Positions 7,967 to 21,781 of a stretch of 64,000 nucleotides of DNA are shown one piece after another. The position numbers and the translations under genes are program-made. The DNA comes from Lagopus muta (taxonomy: Eukaryota > Chordata > Aves > Galliformes > Phasianidae). The notes beneath the pieces are model-generated. The model made no database searches and was not told the DNA's origin. It saw only the letters and a program-made list of their open reading frames with translations. The stretch covers positions 62,001 through 126,000 of the forward strand of contig NW_026040168.1 of assembly GCF_023343835.1 (NCBI RefSeq). The letters are read 5' to 3'. Position 1 is the stretch's first letter. Every line of letters starts with the position of its first letter.

Positions 7967-10289
7967 ATGGCCGGCGGGATGGTTAGGTCGCCGGCCGCCC
8001 GGCGCAGTGGCGCCGCTCTCTTCGGAAAAGTCGGCCGCCAGGAGTTCTCCGCCAACGTTATCCGCGAGAAGAGGAGGAGCCGTTGTGGACGAGGAGGTAG
8101 CCGCGGCGTTGCCGTGCGTTGTGCGATTCTTCCCTTGCCCCCCCTTCCCACCCCTCCCCCACCCTAGCGCGCTCGCCCGCCCGCCCTCTGGAACGAGCGC
8201 CCGTTGCGGTGCCGGCGAGTGCGGCGGGGCGAGCGGCGACGTTGCCGCCGGGCGGGCGGACGGGCCTTTCTGGCCGCTGATGCTCGCTACTGCCGCGCCT
8301 CCTCTAAAACCCGGCGCTCCTTCGGTGCCACGGGGCTGCCGTGGCGCGTACTGGCTTGCTGGTGCCGCCTGGCTCGCCTAGCTTCCCAGCGCCCCCGTGT
8401 GGTGTGCGCGCGTGTGTAGAGGCGGGCGTGTGACGCTGAAGCGCTTGGTGGCAGTCGCGGGCGCTTGCCGCGCGCGATATCTATCAGCCCTTTGGCGCTG
8501 CTAGTCGTGCTAGTTGCATTAGAATTAGTTGACCATTGGGATTAGTTGGCCGTTTCCTACAGGTCGGTGGTATTCCCGTGTGCAAGGCGATAACCTTTGC
8601 GTCGATTTGGAAGTGTCTGACGTAGAGCCAGCCTCACCGCGCTAATCCGGAACGTTCTTTCGCCTGAGTACGCGGTGTTCTTGAGGACAGAGAGTCAACC
8701 CGGCCTCAGTCGGGATAACCCCAGGTTCTTAGTAAATGCCTTGGTCAAAAGTAGGATAGGAAGGCGATATTTGGCCATAACTGAAGGATGGTGAGCCACC
8801 GTTTGCCGCCTGAGTGGTTAAGCGGGGTCTTAATAAGAGAGTGAAATAAGCGCAAATGGAGGTGGTTTGGTTTGGGTTTAAAATCGCTCCGTGCTCGTAG
8901 CAGCAGGAGCCTGTGAAAACGTGTTTTGTGGATAGAAGGGAGAGGACTTTGCCAATTCAAAGATCACTTAGGAAGAATCGCCGTGTTGTCTTGCGTTTGG
9001 GGTACGAGTTCAGTGGGGCGTAGCGATCTGCTTAAGCTATTGCCTTTCTCCGGAGCCAACCCCGTTTTAACCGCGTACTCTTCTTCCTCCAGTGCCTTGT
9101 GTTCCGTGATGTTTCAACGCAAGCTCCTATGCTTTTTCCTAGCCGCTCGCGACAAGGCCGTTGTGAGGTTGTCCGAAGCAGAAGATTCTGGCGCACCTGT
9201 AAAGACCGTGGAAGCTTTCTGTACACCGAACGGTGCCTGTAAGTGGTACGTAATTTAGTAGGCGCTGTCCCGTGGCCTCGTTTCCTCTAGATGTTGCAAA
9301 GAGGCACAGTAGGCTATTTGGGGTTTCCCGACACCGTAGTCTTTTGCCTCTAGCTTGTGACGGAGCTGAGCGTTTTGACTAAGGGTAGCGAGAGAAAGCG
9401 ATGCTCATTTCTGGGTGCGTGCTTGTAGTGCAAAATGCAGTGCTGTTTGGAAGTATGGCCCGATGCCTGTTTTCAGGGTTTCCCGACAGTGGTACTTGCT
9501 CAAATGCGGAGAAGAGGGCTTGGGGTTTTGAGCAGGTCGGAGGCGAGGAAGGGGAAAGCTGTCTGAGGGGTGCTGGATGTTTCATTTTCAGCTATAGAAG
9601 TCAAGTTGGATGGCTTTTGCGTGGGCTCGCAAAGCCTACGTCGAGTTTTTCTTTTCTGCCAGAATGACTTACGTTGCCCGAAGATATAATGGGGGGCTGG
9701 AACCCCGAGACAAATCTGGCTACTGTGCCCGATTTGTAGTCCGTCACTGTCTAGCTGGGGGTGGGGAGGGGGTTAAAAAAAAAGAAAAAGAAGTAAAAAA
9801 ACGATGGCAAGTTCCCATAGCTGCCCCTCCCCCCATTGTGCATAATCGGTCTTTGTAACTTTGCTTAGAATGTGTCAGTTGCAGAAAGGCGGAAATTTGA
9901 AGAGCAGCGCTTGAATGGCGAAGAACTAGTTCACCGTGTTCTGTGGATGGTTCTTTGCTCACCTTCCTTCGCTTCCTGCCCTCTCCGCTCTTCTTTGTGT
10001 TGTAGCACGCTACGTTACGTAACGTTATTTCCCCCTCCAGCTTCACAGGCGTTTGATGATTGTTGGCGAGAAGTGTGCTGCTAACCTGGGCCTGACCGAT
10101 GGATTCCGGATGGCTGTGAGATACCCCCCCTCAGGCCCTTCCGACTACCGCACGCGTCTCTGTATTCTGGGTGGCCGTCAGTTGGGCCAGCCTCCCGGGG
10201 AAGACGTTTGCACCGCAGGAGTTGCTGCACGCGTACGGATCGCCACTGAATGGATTTCACGTGTCGCCCGTCAGTCTAGCCTCCGTTGA
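7967..10289 (+). CDS. HINTW: HINTW copy 2
   Basis: Exon 1 from ATG 7967 (phase-compatible donors after 8107 or 8113), exon 2 9093-9238, exon 3 10049-10289. Coding sequence matches copy 1, including Met at exon 2 codon 13 and the ACT codon in exon 3 that only copies 1 and 2 have. Intron 1 has the long form. Introns differ from copy 1 at single bases only. Confidence 0.85.
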
Positions 10290-11243
10290 CATAGAATTGG
10301 TTCTGGTGGGTGCCTGTGGAGGGTAATGAAAAGCTTTGCGCAGCATTTGCACAATAAAGATGGAGCACGGAGATATCATCTCTGTCTCGCGTGTCTTACT
10401 GATGGAAATGGTCCTGCAAGTTAAAACGGTGGGTCTCCGTCTCCCAAAGATAATATAGGATGTGCCGTGTGTTTGAGGCCTTGCCGTCTTCCCCCAGCTT
10501 CCAAATGAAAGGGCGTGGGTTTTATCGCGTAACAGCAGCATCGACAAGCGGCAGGCGTAGAATTATAGAGGAATAAGGTTGGAAGAAAGCTTCCAGATAT
10601 CATCAGTCGTACGGCCCTGTCCCGAGGCCGAGCAAACGCTACCTGCATGATTGCTGTCCGGTGCTCGTCAGCCTGTTCTTAACCCATCTCGAAGCTTTGC
10701 CGCCGCTTCCGCTTTCTTTTCAGTCGCGGATTTTGCGACGTGGAGAATTAGTTTCTCCCACAGGAACTTTCCCAAATGGAAAAGACTTTGTGATGCTCGA
10801 GACGGCAATTGTCGCGCTTCTGCTGTCTTTGATATTCGGCTGCCCTTCTCCATTTTTCATTTTTCATACAAACAAAGCATTAAAAAAAAAAAACCCAAAA
10901 AACGTAGCATTGTTCCATAACCGGAAGGAGGGGCACTACAGGCACCGTCAGGCTCTAACGTGTAATCACGTCTCGTGCTTTGTTAGGCCTCTGGCTTTGC
11001 TTTAGTCTTTGTTGAATTGCGATTGCATTCAAGGCTGACTGGAGTGGGGGAGTGTCAAAATGCTAATAGATATTTGCATTAAAAGTTGAATACTTGAAAC
11101 TCGCCGAGTGAAATTATTGTGTGGCCGTTCCTCAAAGAATCTTGATTTGTCAGCAGTAGATCCGCTTGCGGGACTGGCGATCGCAGCTGTGAATGACTCT
11201 GAATTAAACCGTTTGAAGAAGCGGAATGAAACAACTTGTTACG

Positions 11244-13276
11244 TTTTTCCTAATATCCAACCTGAAGCTCCCCCCCGGCGCAGCTGACGGCCGTTACCTC
11301 TTGTCCCACCGCTAGTTACCTGGGAGAAGCGGCCAACCCTCACCTCGCTACAACCACCTTTCGGGTAGTTGTAAAGAGGCGATAAGGTCTCTCTCTCTGC
11401 CCTGAGCCTCCCCTTCTCCAGACAAAACAATCCCAGCTCCCTCAGCCGCTACCCATAGGTCTTGTGCTCCAGTCCCTTCACCAGCTTGGTTGCCCTCCTC
11501 CTCTGGACACGCTCCGGAGCCTCAACGTCTTTCTTGTAGTGAGGGGCCCAAAACTGAACGCAGTACTCGAGGTGCGGCCTCACCCGGGCCGAGTACAGAG
11601 GGATGATCACCTCCCTAGTCCTGCTGACTGCACGATTTGTGATCCAAGCCAGGATGCCGTTGGCCTTCTTGGCCCCCTGGGCACGCTGCTGGCTCGTGTT
11701 CAGGCGGCTGTTGACTAATGCCCCCAGAACCGTTTCCTCGGTGCAGCTTTCCAGCCACCCTTCCCCGAGCCCATAGCGTTGCATGAGGTTGTTGTGAGCA
11801 AAGTGCGGGACCTGGCGCTTGGTCTCGTTGAAGCTCCTACAATTGGCCTCAGCCAAGCGATCCAGCCTATCCGGATCCCTGCGTAGGGCCTTCCTACCCT
11901 CAGGCAGATCAGCCCTTCCTCCCAACATGGTGTCATCTGCAACCTTCCTGAGAGTGCGCTCAATCCCCTCGTCCAGATCACCAACCAAGATATTGAACAG
12001 GACCGGCTCAAATGCTGGCCCCCTGGGGAACACCGCTGGCGACCACCGCCAGCTGGACTGAACTCCATTCACCACCACTCTCTGGGCCCGGCCGTCCAGC
12101 CAGGTTTTTACCCGGCAGAGTACGCCTGCCCAAGCCGTGGGCTGCCATCTTCTCTGGGAGAATACCGTGGGAGACAGAATCAAAGGCTTCACTGAAGTCT
12201 AGGTAGACGACATCCACAGCCTTTGCCTCATCCACTAGGCGGGTCACCTGGTCGTAGAAGGAGATCGGGTCGGTCAAGCAGGACCTGTCTTTAAGGGACC
12301 CGCGCTGGCTAGGCCCGGTCCCCTGGTTGTCCCGCACACGCCCTGTGATGTCGCTCCGGGTGATCTGCTCCACGAGCTTCCTCAATACCGAGGTCAGGCT
12401 GACAGGCCTGTAGTTCCCCGGATCCTCCATCCGACCCTTCTTGTAGGTGGGCGTCTGTCTCGCTCCAGCTATCGGTAGCGAGATGGTTCGTTATATGCGT
12501 ATACCCGACGTGAGATTAAGACTCAGAAAGGAGCCAACTGTTTGCCCAACCAGTTTATTGTGAAAGGTTTTGGTTAGCTAGGCCTGGGGATGGGAGGTGG
12601 GACGAAGAAAGCAATAGCAAAAAGACAGAAAAGAAAAGCGAGGATTTGTTACAGGAACGCAGAGATTGTTACCACCGCAGTGTCACAATGTTTCATGAGT
12701 CTGGTTGGCAGCGGGGGTGGGGGGTGCAGGTTCTCTTTCTCGGTCGATCACAGGCGGAAGGAAAACACAACAAGGGAATAGCGCGCACAAAGTTTCGGCA
12801 GACTCCATACGTATATATACTGTCTGGCTCTCCTTGGCTTGCTCATGGTAAGGGCACGTCCAGCACAGGTGCAACAGTCAGAACAGACAGAAGTAAAGAA
12901 GGCACTGGGAATTGAGGGGCGTTTATTCCGCTCCGCGGCCCCATCTTCCAGCTCAGGGGGCTGAGTACCCTGAGGATAGCTGGTCTGACTGTTAAAGACA
13001 GAAGTGAAGAGGGCATTGAGAACTTCAGCCTTTTCCTCCTCCTTGGTGGTGACGTTCCCCACCGCATCGAATAAAGCAGGGAGATTCTCCTTGGCCCTCC
13101 TCTTGCTATTAATATGTTCATAAAAACAATGTTTTAATCGTCTCGAGCAACGGTGGCCACATTAAGGTCTCGCTGGGCTTTTGCCCGTCTAATTTTCTCC
13201 CTGCGTATTCTAGCAACATCCTTGCACTCTTCCCGAGTTGCCTGTCCCTTCTTGCGAAGATGGCACACTCCTGGCC
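11244..13276 (-). mobile_element. CR1 LINE fragment, unit 3
   Basis: 2033 bp with the same ends, missing segment and frame breaks as unit 2. RT core frame 12430-12008. Confidence 0.93.
12456..12876 (-). mobile_element. LTR-like insert, unit 3
   Basis: As in unit 2 apart from a C to G change (plus strand) at 12847 that is shared only with unit 8. Confidence 0.4.
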
Positions 13277-13365
13277 TGCCCGGCCAATACGCGGTCATTC
13301 GACGGGAGGGATCGGCACCAAAAAGCCCCCAGCGCGTTTGAGGAGGAGCCGATAAGGGCAATCCC

Positions 13366-13729
13366 TAATACCCGGGGCCTGTTCTGCAGGCCTCGTTTGG
13401 CCGCCGCAGGGGCGCCGCACTTACAGGGCACAGCTTCCCTTCGCGGAGGCGCCCTCCCGCTCCCCCACGTCGCATCCCCGCGCGCCCGGAGGCGCGCGCA
13501 AAGTCCCTGAGCCCCGATAAGCACCGGGCCGACGGGAGCGGAGCCGCCAACAGGGCGGGGACAAGCGTAAAGGGCACGCGAGACAGCCAACCGAGGCGCT
13601 CGAACGGCCGGCGGCGCTCCGTCGGCCCAATGAGCGCCGCCGAGGGCCGGGCCGGGCCGAGCCGAGCCGAGCCGAGCCGAGAGGGGGAGGTTCGCGGCTG
13701 AGGGAGTGTTGTAGCGAGCGCGCGCCGTC
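13366..13729 (+). promoter_or_regulatory. HINTW promoter, copy 3
   Basis: CpG-rich, TATA-less. CCAAT at 13627-13631, GC box at 13553-13560, (CCGAG)5 at 13657-13681. Confidence 0.55.
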
Positions 13730-16035
13730 ATGGCCGGCGGGATGGTTAGGTCGCCGGCCGCCCGGCGCAGTGGCGCCGCTCTCTTCGGAAAAGTCGGCCG
13801 CCAGGAGTTCTCCGCCAACGTTATCCGCGAGAAGAGGAGGAGCCGTTGTGGACGAGGAGGTAGCCGCGGCGTTGCCGTGCGTTGTGCGATTCTTCCCTTG
13901 CCCCCCCTTCCCACCCCTCCCCCACCCTAGCGCGCTCGCCCGCCCGCCCTCTGGAACGAGCGCCCGTTGCGGTGCCGGCGAGTGCGGCGGGGCGAGCGGC
14001 GACGTTGCCGCCGGGCGGGCGGACGGGCCTTTCTGGCCGCTGATGCTCGCTACTGCCGCGCCTCCTCTAAAACCCGGCGCTCCTTCGGTGCCACGGGGCT
14101 GCCGTGGCGCGTACTGGCTTGCTGGTGCCGCCTGGCTCGCCTAGCTTCCCAGCGCCCCCGTGTGGTGTGCGCGCGTGTGTAGAGGCGGGCGTGTGACGCT
14201 GAAGCGCTTGGTGGCAGTCGCGGGCGCTTGCCGCGCGCGATATCTATCAGCCCTTTGGCGCTGCTAGTCGTGCTAGTTCCATTAGAATTAGTTGACCGTT
14301 TCCTACAGGTCGGTGGTATTCCCGTGTGCAAGGCGATAACCTTTGCGTCGATTTGGAAGTGTCTGACGTAGAGCCAGCCTCACCGCGCTAATCCGGAACG
14401 TTCTTTCGCCTGAGTACGCGGTGTTCTTGAGGACAGAGAGTCAACCCGGCCTCAGTCGGGATAACCCCAGGTTCTTAGTAAATGCCTTGGTCAAAAGTAG
14501 GATAGGAAGGCGATATTTGGCCATAACTGAAGGATGGTGAGCCACCGTTTGCCGCCTGAGTGGTTAAGCGGGGTCTTAATAAGAGAGTGAAATAAGCGCA
14601 AATGGAGGTGGTTTGGTTTGGGTTTAAAATCGCTCCGTGCTCGTAGCAGCAGGAGCCTGTGAAAACGTGTTTTGTGGATAGAAGGGAGAGGACTTTGCCA
14701 ATTCAAAGATCACTTAGGAAGAATCGCCGTGTTGTCTTGCGTTTGGGGTACGAGTTCAGTGGGGCATAGCGATCTGCTTAAGCTATTGCCTTTCTCCGGA
14801 GCCAACCCCGTTTTAACCGTGTACTCTTCTTCCTCCAGTGCCTTGTGTTCCGTGATGTTTCAACGCAAGCTCCTACGCTTTTTCCTAGCCGCTCGCGACA
14901 AGGCCGTTGTGAGGTTGTCCGAAGCAGAAGATTCTGGCGCACCTGTAAAGACCGTGGAAGCTTTCTGTACACCGAACGGTGCCTGTAAGTGGTACGTAAT
15001 TTAGTAGGCGCTGTCCCGTGGCCTCGTTTCCTCTTGATGTTGCAAAGAGGCACAGTAGGCTATTTGGGGTTTCCCGACACCGTAGTCTTTTGCCTCTAGC
15101 TTGTGACGGAGCTGAGCGTTTTGACTAAGGGTAGCGAGAGAAAGCGATGCTCATTTCTGGGTGCGTGCTTGTAGTGCAAAATGCAGTGCTGTTTGGAAGT
15201 ATGGCCCGATGCCTGTTTTCAGGGTTTCCCGACAGTGGTACTTGCTCAAATGCGGAGAAGAGGGCTTGGGGTTTTGAGCAGGTCGGAGGCGAGGAAGGGG
15301 AAAGCTGTCTGAGGGGTGCTGGATGTTTCATTTTCAGCTATAGAAGTCAAGTTGGATGGCTTTTGCGTGGGCTCGCAAAGCCTACGTCGAGTTTTTCTTT
15401 TCTGCCAGAATGACTTACGTTGCCCGAAGATATAATGGGGGGCTGGAACCCCGAGACAAATCTGGCTACTGTGCCCGATTTGTAGTCCGTCACTGTCTAG
15501 CTGGGGGTGGGGAGGGGGTTAAAAAAAAAAAAAAGAAGGAAAAAAAACGATGGCAAGTTCCCATAGCTGCCCCTCCCCCCATTGTGCATAATCCGTCTTT
15601 GTAACTTTGCTTGGAATGTGTCAGTTGCAGAAAGGCGGTAATTTGAAGAGCAGCGCTTGAATGGCGAAGAACTAGTTCACCGTGTTCTGTGGATGGTTCT
15701 TTGGTCGCCTTCCTTCGCTTCCTGCCCTCTCCGCTCTTCTTTGTGTTGTAGCACGCTACGTTACGTAACGTTATTTCCCCCTCCAGCTTCACAGGCGTTT
15801 GATGATTGTTGGCGAGAAGTGTGCTGCTAACCTGGGCCTGACCGATGGATTCCGGATGGCTGTGAGATACCCCCCCTCAGGCCCTTCCGACTACCGCACG
15901 CGTCTCTGTATTCTGGGTGGCCGTCAGTTGGGCCAGCCTCCCGGGGAAGACGTTTGCACCGCAGGAGTTGCTGCACGCGTACGGATCGCCACCGAATGGA
16001 TTTCACGTGTCGCCCGTCAGTCTAGCCTCCGTTGA
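13730..16035 (+). CDS. HINTW: HINTW copy 3
   Basis: Exon 1 from ATG 13730 (donors after 13870 or 13876), exon 2 14839-14984, exon 3 15795-16035. Exon 2 codon 13 is Thr. First copy with the short (17-bp minus) form of intron 1. Intron 2 has an A-tract form shared with copy 4. Confidence 0.85.
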
Positions 16036-16989
16036 TATAGAATTGGTTCTGGTGGGTGCCTGTGGAGGGTAATGAAAAGCTTTGCGCAGCATTTGCACAA
16101 TAAAGATGGAGCACGGAGATATCATCTCTGTCTCGCGTGTCTTACTGATGGAAATGGTCCTGCAAGTTAAAACGGTGGGTCTCCGTCTCCCAAAGATAAT
16201 ATAGGATGTGCCGTGTGTTTGAGGCCTTGCCGTCTTCCCCCAGCTTCCAAATGAAAGGGCGTGGGTTTTATCGCGTAACAGCAGCATCGACAAGCGGCAG
16301 GCGTAGAATTATAAAGGAATAAGGTTGGAAGAAAGCTTCCAGATATCATCAGTCGTACGGCCCTGTCCCGAGGCCGAGCAAACGCTACCTGCATGATTGC
16401 TGTCCGGTGCTCGTCAGCCTGTTCTTAACCCATCTCGAAGCTTTGCCGCCGCTTCCGCTTTCTTTTCAGTCGCGGATTTTGCGACGTGGAGAATTAGTTT
16501 CTCCCACAGGAACTTTCCCAAATGGAAAAGACTTTGTGATGCTCGAGACGGCAATTGTCGCGCTTCTGCTGTCTTTGATATTCGGCTGCCCTTCTCCATT
16601 TTTCATTTTTCATACAAACAAAGCATTAAAAAAAAAAACCCCAAAAAACGTAGCATTGTTCCATAACCGGAAGGAGGGGCACTACAGGCACCGTCAGGCT
16701 CTAACGTGTAATCACGTCTCGTGCTTTGTTAGGCCTCTGGCTTTGCTTTAGTCTTTGTTGAATTGCGATTGCATTCAAGGCTGACTGGAGTGGGGGAGTG
16801 TCAAAATGCTAATAGATATTTGCATTAAAAGTTGAATACTTGAAACTCGCCGAGTGAAATTATTGTGTGGCCGTTCCTCAAAGAATCTTGATTTGTCAGC
16901 AGTAGATCCGCTTGCGGGACTGGCGATCGCAGCTGTGAATGACTCTGAATTAAACCGTTTGAAGAAGCGGAATGAAACAACTTGTTACG

Positions 16990-19022
16990 TTTTTCCTAAT
17001 ATCCAACCTGAAGCTCCCCCCCGGCGCAGCTGACGGCCGTTACCTCTTGTCCCACCGCTAGTTACCTGGGAGAAGCGGCCAACCCTCACCTCGCTACAAC
17101 CACCTTTCGGGTAGTTGTAAAGAGGCGATAAGGTCTCTCTCTCTGCCCTGAGCCTCCCCTTCTCCAGACAAAACAATCCCAGCTCCCTCAGCCGCTACCC
17201 ATAGGTCTTGTGCTCCAGTCCCTTCACCAGCTTGGTTGCCCTCCTCCTCTGGACACGCTCCGGAGCCTCAACGTCTTTCTTGTAGTGAGGGGCCCAAAAC
17301 TGAACGCAGTACTCGAGGTGCGGCCTCACCCGGGCCGAGTACAGAGGGATGATCACCTCCCTAGTCCTGCTGACTGCACGATTTGTGATCCAAGCCAGGA
17401 TGCCGTTGGCCTTCTTGGCCCCCTGGGCACGCTGCTGGCTCGTGTTCAGGCGGCTGTTGACTAATGCCCCCAGAACCGTTTCCTCGGTGCAGCTTTCCAG
17501 CCACCCTTCCCCGAGCCCATAGCGTTGCATGAGGTTGTTGTGAGCAAAGTGCGGGACCTGGCGCTTGGTCTCGTTGAAGCTCCTACAATTGGCCTCAGCC
17601 AAGCGATCCAGCCTATCCGGATCCCTGCGTAGGGCCTTCCTACCCTCAGGCAGATCAGCCCTTCCTCCCAACATGGTGTCATCTGCAACCTTCCTGAGAG
17701 TGCGCTCAATCCCCTCGTCCAGATCACCAACCAAGATATTGAACAGGACCGGCTCAAATGCTGGCCCCCTGGGGAACACCGCTGGCGACCACCACCAGCT
17801 GGACTGAACTCCATTCACCACCACTCTCTGGGCCCGGCCGTCCAGCCAGGTTTTTACCCGGCAGAGTACGCCTGCCCAAGCCGTGGGCTGCCATCTTCTC
17901 TGGGAGAATACCGTGGGAGACAGAATCAAAGGCTTCACTGAAGTCTAGGTAGACGACATCCACAGCCTTTGCCTCATCCACTAGGCGGGTCACCTGGTCG
18001 TAGAAGGAGATCGGGTCGGTCAAGCAGGACCTGTCTTTAAGGGACCCGCGCTGGCTAGGCCCGGTCCCCTGGTTGTCCCGCACACGCCCTGTGATGTCGC
18101 TCCGGGTGATCTGCTCCACGAGCTTCCTCAATACCGAGGTCAGGCTGACAGGCCTGTAGTTCCCCGGATCCTCCATCCGACCCTTCTTGTAGGTGGGCGT
18201 CTGTCTCGCTCCAGCTATCGGTAGCGAGATGGTTCGTTATATGCGTATACCCGATGTGAGATTAAGACTCAGAAAGGAGCCAACTGTTTGCCCAACCAGT
18301 TTATTGTGAAAGGTTTTGGTTAGCTAGGCCTGGGGATGGGAGGTGGGACGAAGAAAGCAATAGCAAAAAGACAGAAAAGAAAAGCGAGGATTTGTTACAG
18401 GAACGCAGAGATTGTTACCACCGCAGTGTCACAATGTTTCATGAGTCTGGTTGGCAGCGGGGGTGGAGGGTGCAGGTTCTCTTTCTCGGTCGATCACAGG
18501 CGGAAGGAAAACACAACAAGGGAATAGCGCGCACAAAGTTTCGGCAGACTCCATACGTATATATACTGTCTGGCTCTCCTTGGCTTGCTCATCGTAAGGG
18601 CACGTCCAGCACAGGTGCAACAGTCAGAACAGACAGAAGTAAAGAAGGCACTGGGAATTGAGGGGCGTTTATTCCGCTCCGCGGCCCCATCTTCCAGCTC
18701 AGGGGGCTGAGTACCCTGAGGATAGCTGGTCTGACTGTTAAAGACAGAAGTGAAGAGGGCATTGAGAACTTCAGCCTTTTCCTCCTCCTCGGTGGTGACG
18801 TTCCCCACCGCATCGAATAAAGCAGGGAGATTCTCCTTGGCCCTCCTCTTGCTATTAATATGTTCATAAAAACAATGTTTTAATCGTCTCGAGCAACGGT
18901 GGCCACATTAAGGTCTCGCTGGGCTTTTGCCCGTCTAATTTTCTCCCTGCGTATTCTAGCAACATCCTTGCACTCTTCCCGAGTTGCCTGTCCCTTCTTG
19001 CGAAGATGGCACACTCCTGGCC
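16990..19022 (-). mobile_element. CR1 LINE fragment, unit 4
   Basis: 2033 bp, same structure. Shares with unit 5 alone a CGCC to CACC change near 17791 (Trp for Arg in the SSWRWSP segment). RT core frame 18176-17754. Confidence 0.93.
18202..18622 (-). mobile_element. LTR-like insert, unit 4
   Basis: Same position; carries private single-base differences near 18255 and 18467. Confidence 0.4.
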
Positions 19023-19111
19023 TGCCCGGCCAATACGCGGTCATTCGACGGGAGGGATCGGCACCAAAAAGCCCCCAGCGCGTTTGAGGAGGAGCCGATA
19101 AGGGCAATCCC

Positions 19112-19475
19112 TAATACCCGGGGCCTGTTCTGCAGGCCTCGTTTGGCCGCCGCAGGGGCGCCGCACTTACAGGGCACAGCTTCCCTTCGCGGAGGCGCCC
19201 TCCCGCTCCCCCACGTCGCATCCCCGCGCGCCCGGAGGCGCGCGCAAAGTCCCTGAGCCCCGATAAGCACCGGGCCGACGGGAGCGGAGCCGCCAACAGG
19301 GCGGGGACAAGCGTAAAGGGCACGCGAGACAGCCAACCGAGGCGCTCGAACGGCCGGCGGCGCTCCGTCGGCCCAATGAGCGCCGCCGAGGGCCGGGCCG
19401 GGCCGAGCCGAGCCGAGCCGAGCCGAGAGGGGGAGGTTCGCGGCTGAGGGAGTGTTGTAGCGAGCGCGCGCCGTC
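19112..19475 (+). promoter_or_regulatory. HINTW promoter, copy 4
   Basis: CpG-rich, TATA-less. CCAAT at 19373-19377, GC box at 19299-19306, (CCGAG)5 at 19403-19427. Confidence 0.55.
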
Positions 19476-21781
19476 ATGGCCGGCGGGATGGTTAGGTCGC
19501 CGGCCGCCCGGCGCAGTGGCGCCGCTCTCTTCGGAAAAGTCGGCCGCCAGGAGTTCTCCGCCAACGTTATCCGCGAGAAGAGGAGGAGCCGTTGTGGACG
19601 AGGAGGTAGCCGCGGCGTTGCCGTGCGTTGTGCGATTCTTCCCTTGCCCCCCCTTCCCACCCCTCCCCCACCCTAGCGCGCTCGCCCGCCCGCCCTCTGG
19701 AACGAGCGCCCGTTGCGGTGCCGGCGAGTGCGGCGGGGCGAGCGGCGACGTTGCCGCCGGGCGGGCGGACGGGCCTTTCTGGCCGCTGATGCTCGCTACT
19801 GCCGCGCCTCCTCTAAAACCCGGCGCTCCTTCGGTGCCACGGGGCTGCCGTGGCGCGTACTGGCTTGCTGGTGCCGCCTGGCTCGCCTAGCTTCCCAGCG
19901 CCCCCGTGTGGTGTGCGCGCGTGTGTAGAGGCGGGCGTGTGACGCTGAAGCGCTTGGTGGCAGTCGCGGGCGCTTGCCGCGCGCGATATCTATCAGCCCT
20001 TTGGCGCTGCTAGTCGTGCTAGTTCCATTAGAATTAGTTGACCGTTTCCTACAGGTCGGTGGTATTCCCGTGTGCAAGGCGATAACCTTTGCGTCGATTT
20101 GGAAGTGTCTGACGTAGAGCCAGCCTCACCGCGCTAATCCGGAACGTTCTTTCGCCTGAGTACGCGGTGTTCTTGAGGACAGAGAGTCAACCCGGCCTCA
20201 GTCGGGATAACCCCAGGTTCTTAGTAAATGCCTTGGTCAAAAGTAGGATAGGAAGGCGATATTTGGCCATAACTGAAGGATGGTGAGCCACCGTTTGCCG
20301 CCTGAGTGGTTAAGCGGGGTCTTAATAAGAGAGTGAAATAAGCGCAAATGGAGGTGGTTTGGTTTGGGTTTAAAATCGCTCCGTGCTCGTAGCAGCAGGA
20401 GCCTGTGAAAACGTGTTTTGTGGATAGAAGGGAGAGGACTTTGCCAATTCAAAGATCACTTAGGAAGAATCGCCGTGTTGTCTTGCGTTTGGGGTACGAG
20501 TTCAGTGGGGCATAGCGATCTGCTTAAGCTATTGCCTTTCTCCGGAGCCAACCCCGTTTTAACCGTGTACTCTTCTTCCTCCAGTGCCTTGTGTTCCGTG
20601 ATGTTTCAACGCAAGCTCCTACGCTTTTTCCTAGCCGCTCGCGACAAGGCCGTTGTGAGGTTGTCTGAAGCAGAAGATTCTGGCGCACCTGTAAAGACCG
20701 TGGAAGCTTTCTGTACACCGAACGGTGCCTGTAAGTGGTACGTAATTTAGTAGGCGCTGTCCCGTGGCCTCGTTTCCTCTTGATGTTGCAAAGAGGCACA
20801 GTAGGCTATTTGGGGTTTCCCGACACCGTAGTCTTTTGCCTCTAGCTTGTGACGGAGCTGAGCGTTTTGACTAAGGGTAGCGAGAGAAAGCGATGCTCAT
20901 TTCTGGGTGCGTGCTTGTAGTGCAAAATGCAGTGCTGTTTGGAAGTATGGCCCGATGCCTGTTTTCAGGGTTTCCCGACAGTGGTACTTGCTCAAATGCG
21001 GAGAAGAGGGCTTGGGGTTTTGAGCAGGTCGGAGGCGAGGAAGGGGAAAGCTGTCTGAGGGGTGCTGGATGTTTCATTTTCAGCTATAGAAGTCAAGTTG
21101 GATGGCTTTTGCGTGGGCTCGCAAAGCCTACGTCGAGTTTTTCTTTTCTGCCAGAATGACTTACGTTGCCCGAAGATATAATGGGGGGCTGGAACCCCGA
21201 GACAAATCTGGCTACTGTGCCCGATTTGTAGTCCGTCACTGTCTAGCTGGGGGTGGGGAGGGGGTTAAAAAAAAAAAAAAGAAGGAAAAAAAACGATGGC
21301 AAGTTCCCATAGCTGCCCCTCCCCCCATTGTGCATAATCCGTCTTTGTAACTTTGCTTGGAATGTGTCAGTTGCAGAAAGGCGGTAATTTGAAGAGCAGC
21401 GCTTGAATGGCGAAGAACTAGTTCACCGTGTTCTGTGGATGGTTCTTTGCTCGCCTTCCTTCGCTTCCTGCCCTCTCCGCTCTTCTTTGTGTTGTAGCAC
21501 GCTACGTTACGTAACGTTATTTCCCCCTCCAGCTTCACAGGCGTTTGATGATTGTTGGCGAGAAGTGTGCTGCTAACCTGGGCCTGACCGATGGATTCCG
21601 GATGGCTGTGAGATACCCCCCCTCAGGCCCTTCCGACTACCGCACGCGTCTCTGTATTCTGGGTGGCCGTCAGTTGGGCCAGCCTCCCGGGGAAGACGTT
21701 TGCACCGCAGGAGTTGCTGCACGCGTACGGATCGCCACCGAATGGATTTCACGTGTCGCCCGTCAGTCTAGCCTCCGTTGA
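19476..21781 (+). CDS. HINTW: HINTW copy 4, with nonsense codon in exon 2
   Basis: Exon 1 from ATG 19476 (donors after 19616 or 19622), exon 2 20585-20730, exon 3 21541-21781. In the frame that joins all three exons, codon 28 of exon 2 is TGA (20666-20668) where the other ten copies have CGA. The product would stop about 75 residues in, before the conserved exon 3 block. In the HINT1-like alternative frame of this stretch the same C to T change is silent. Otherwise close to copy 3, with the short intron 1 form. Likely a non-functional copy if the long frame is the one used. Confidence 0.8.
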
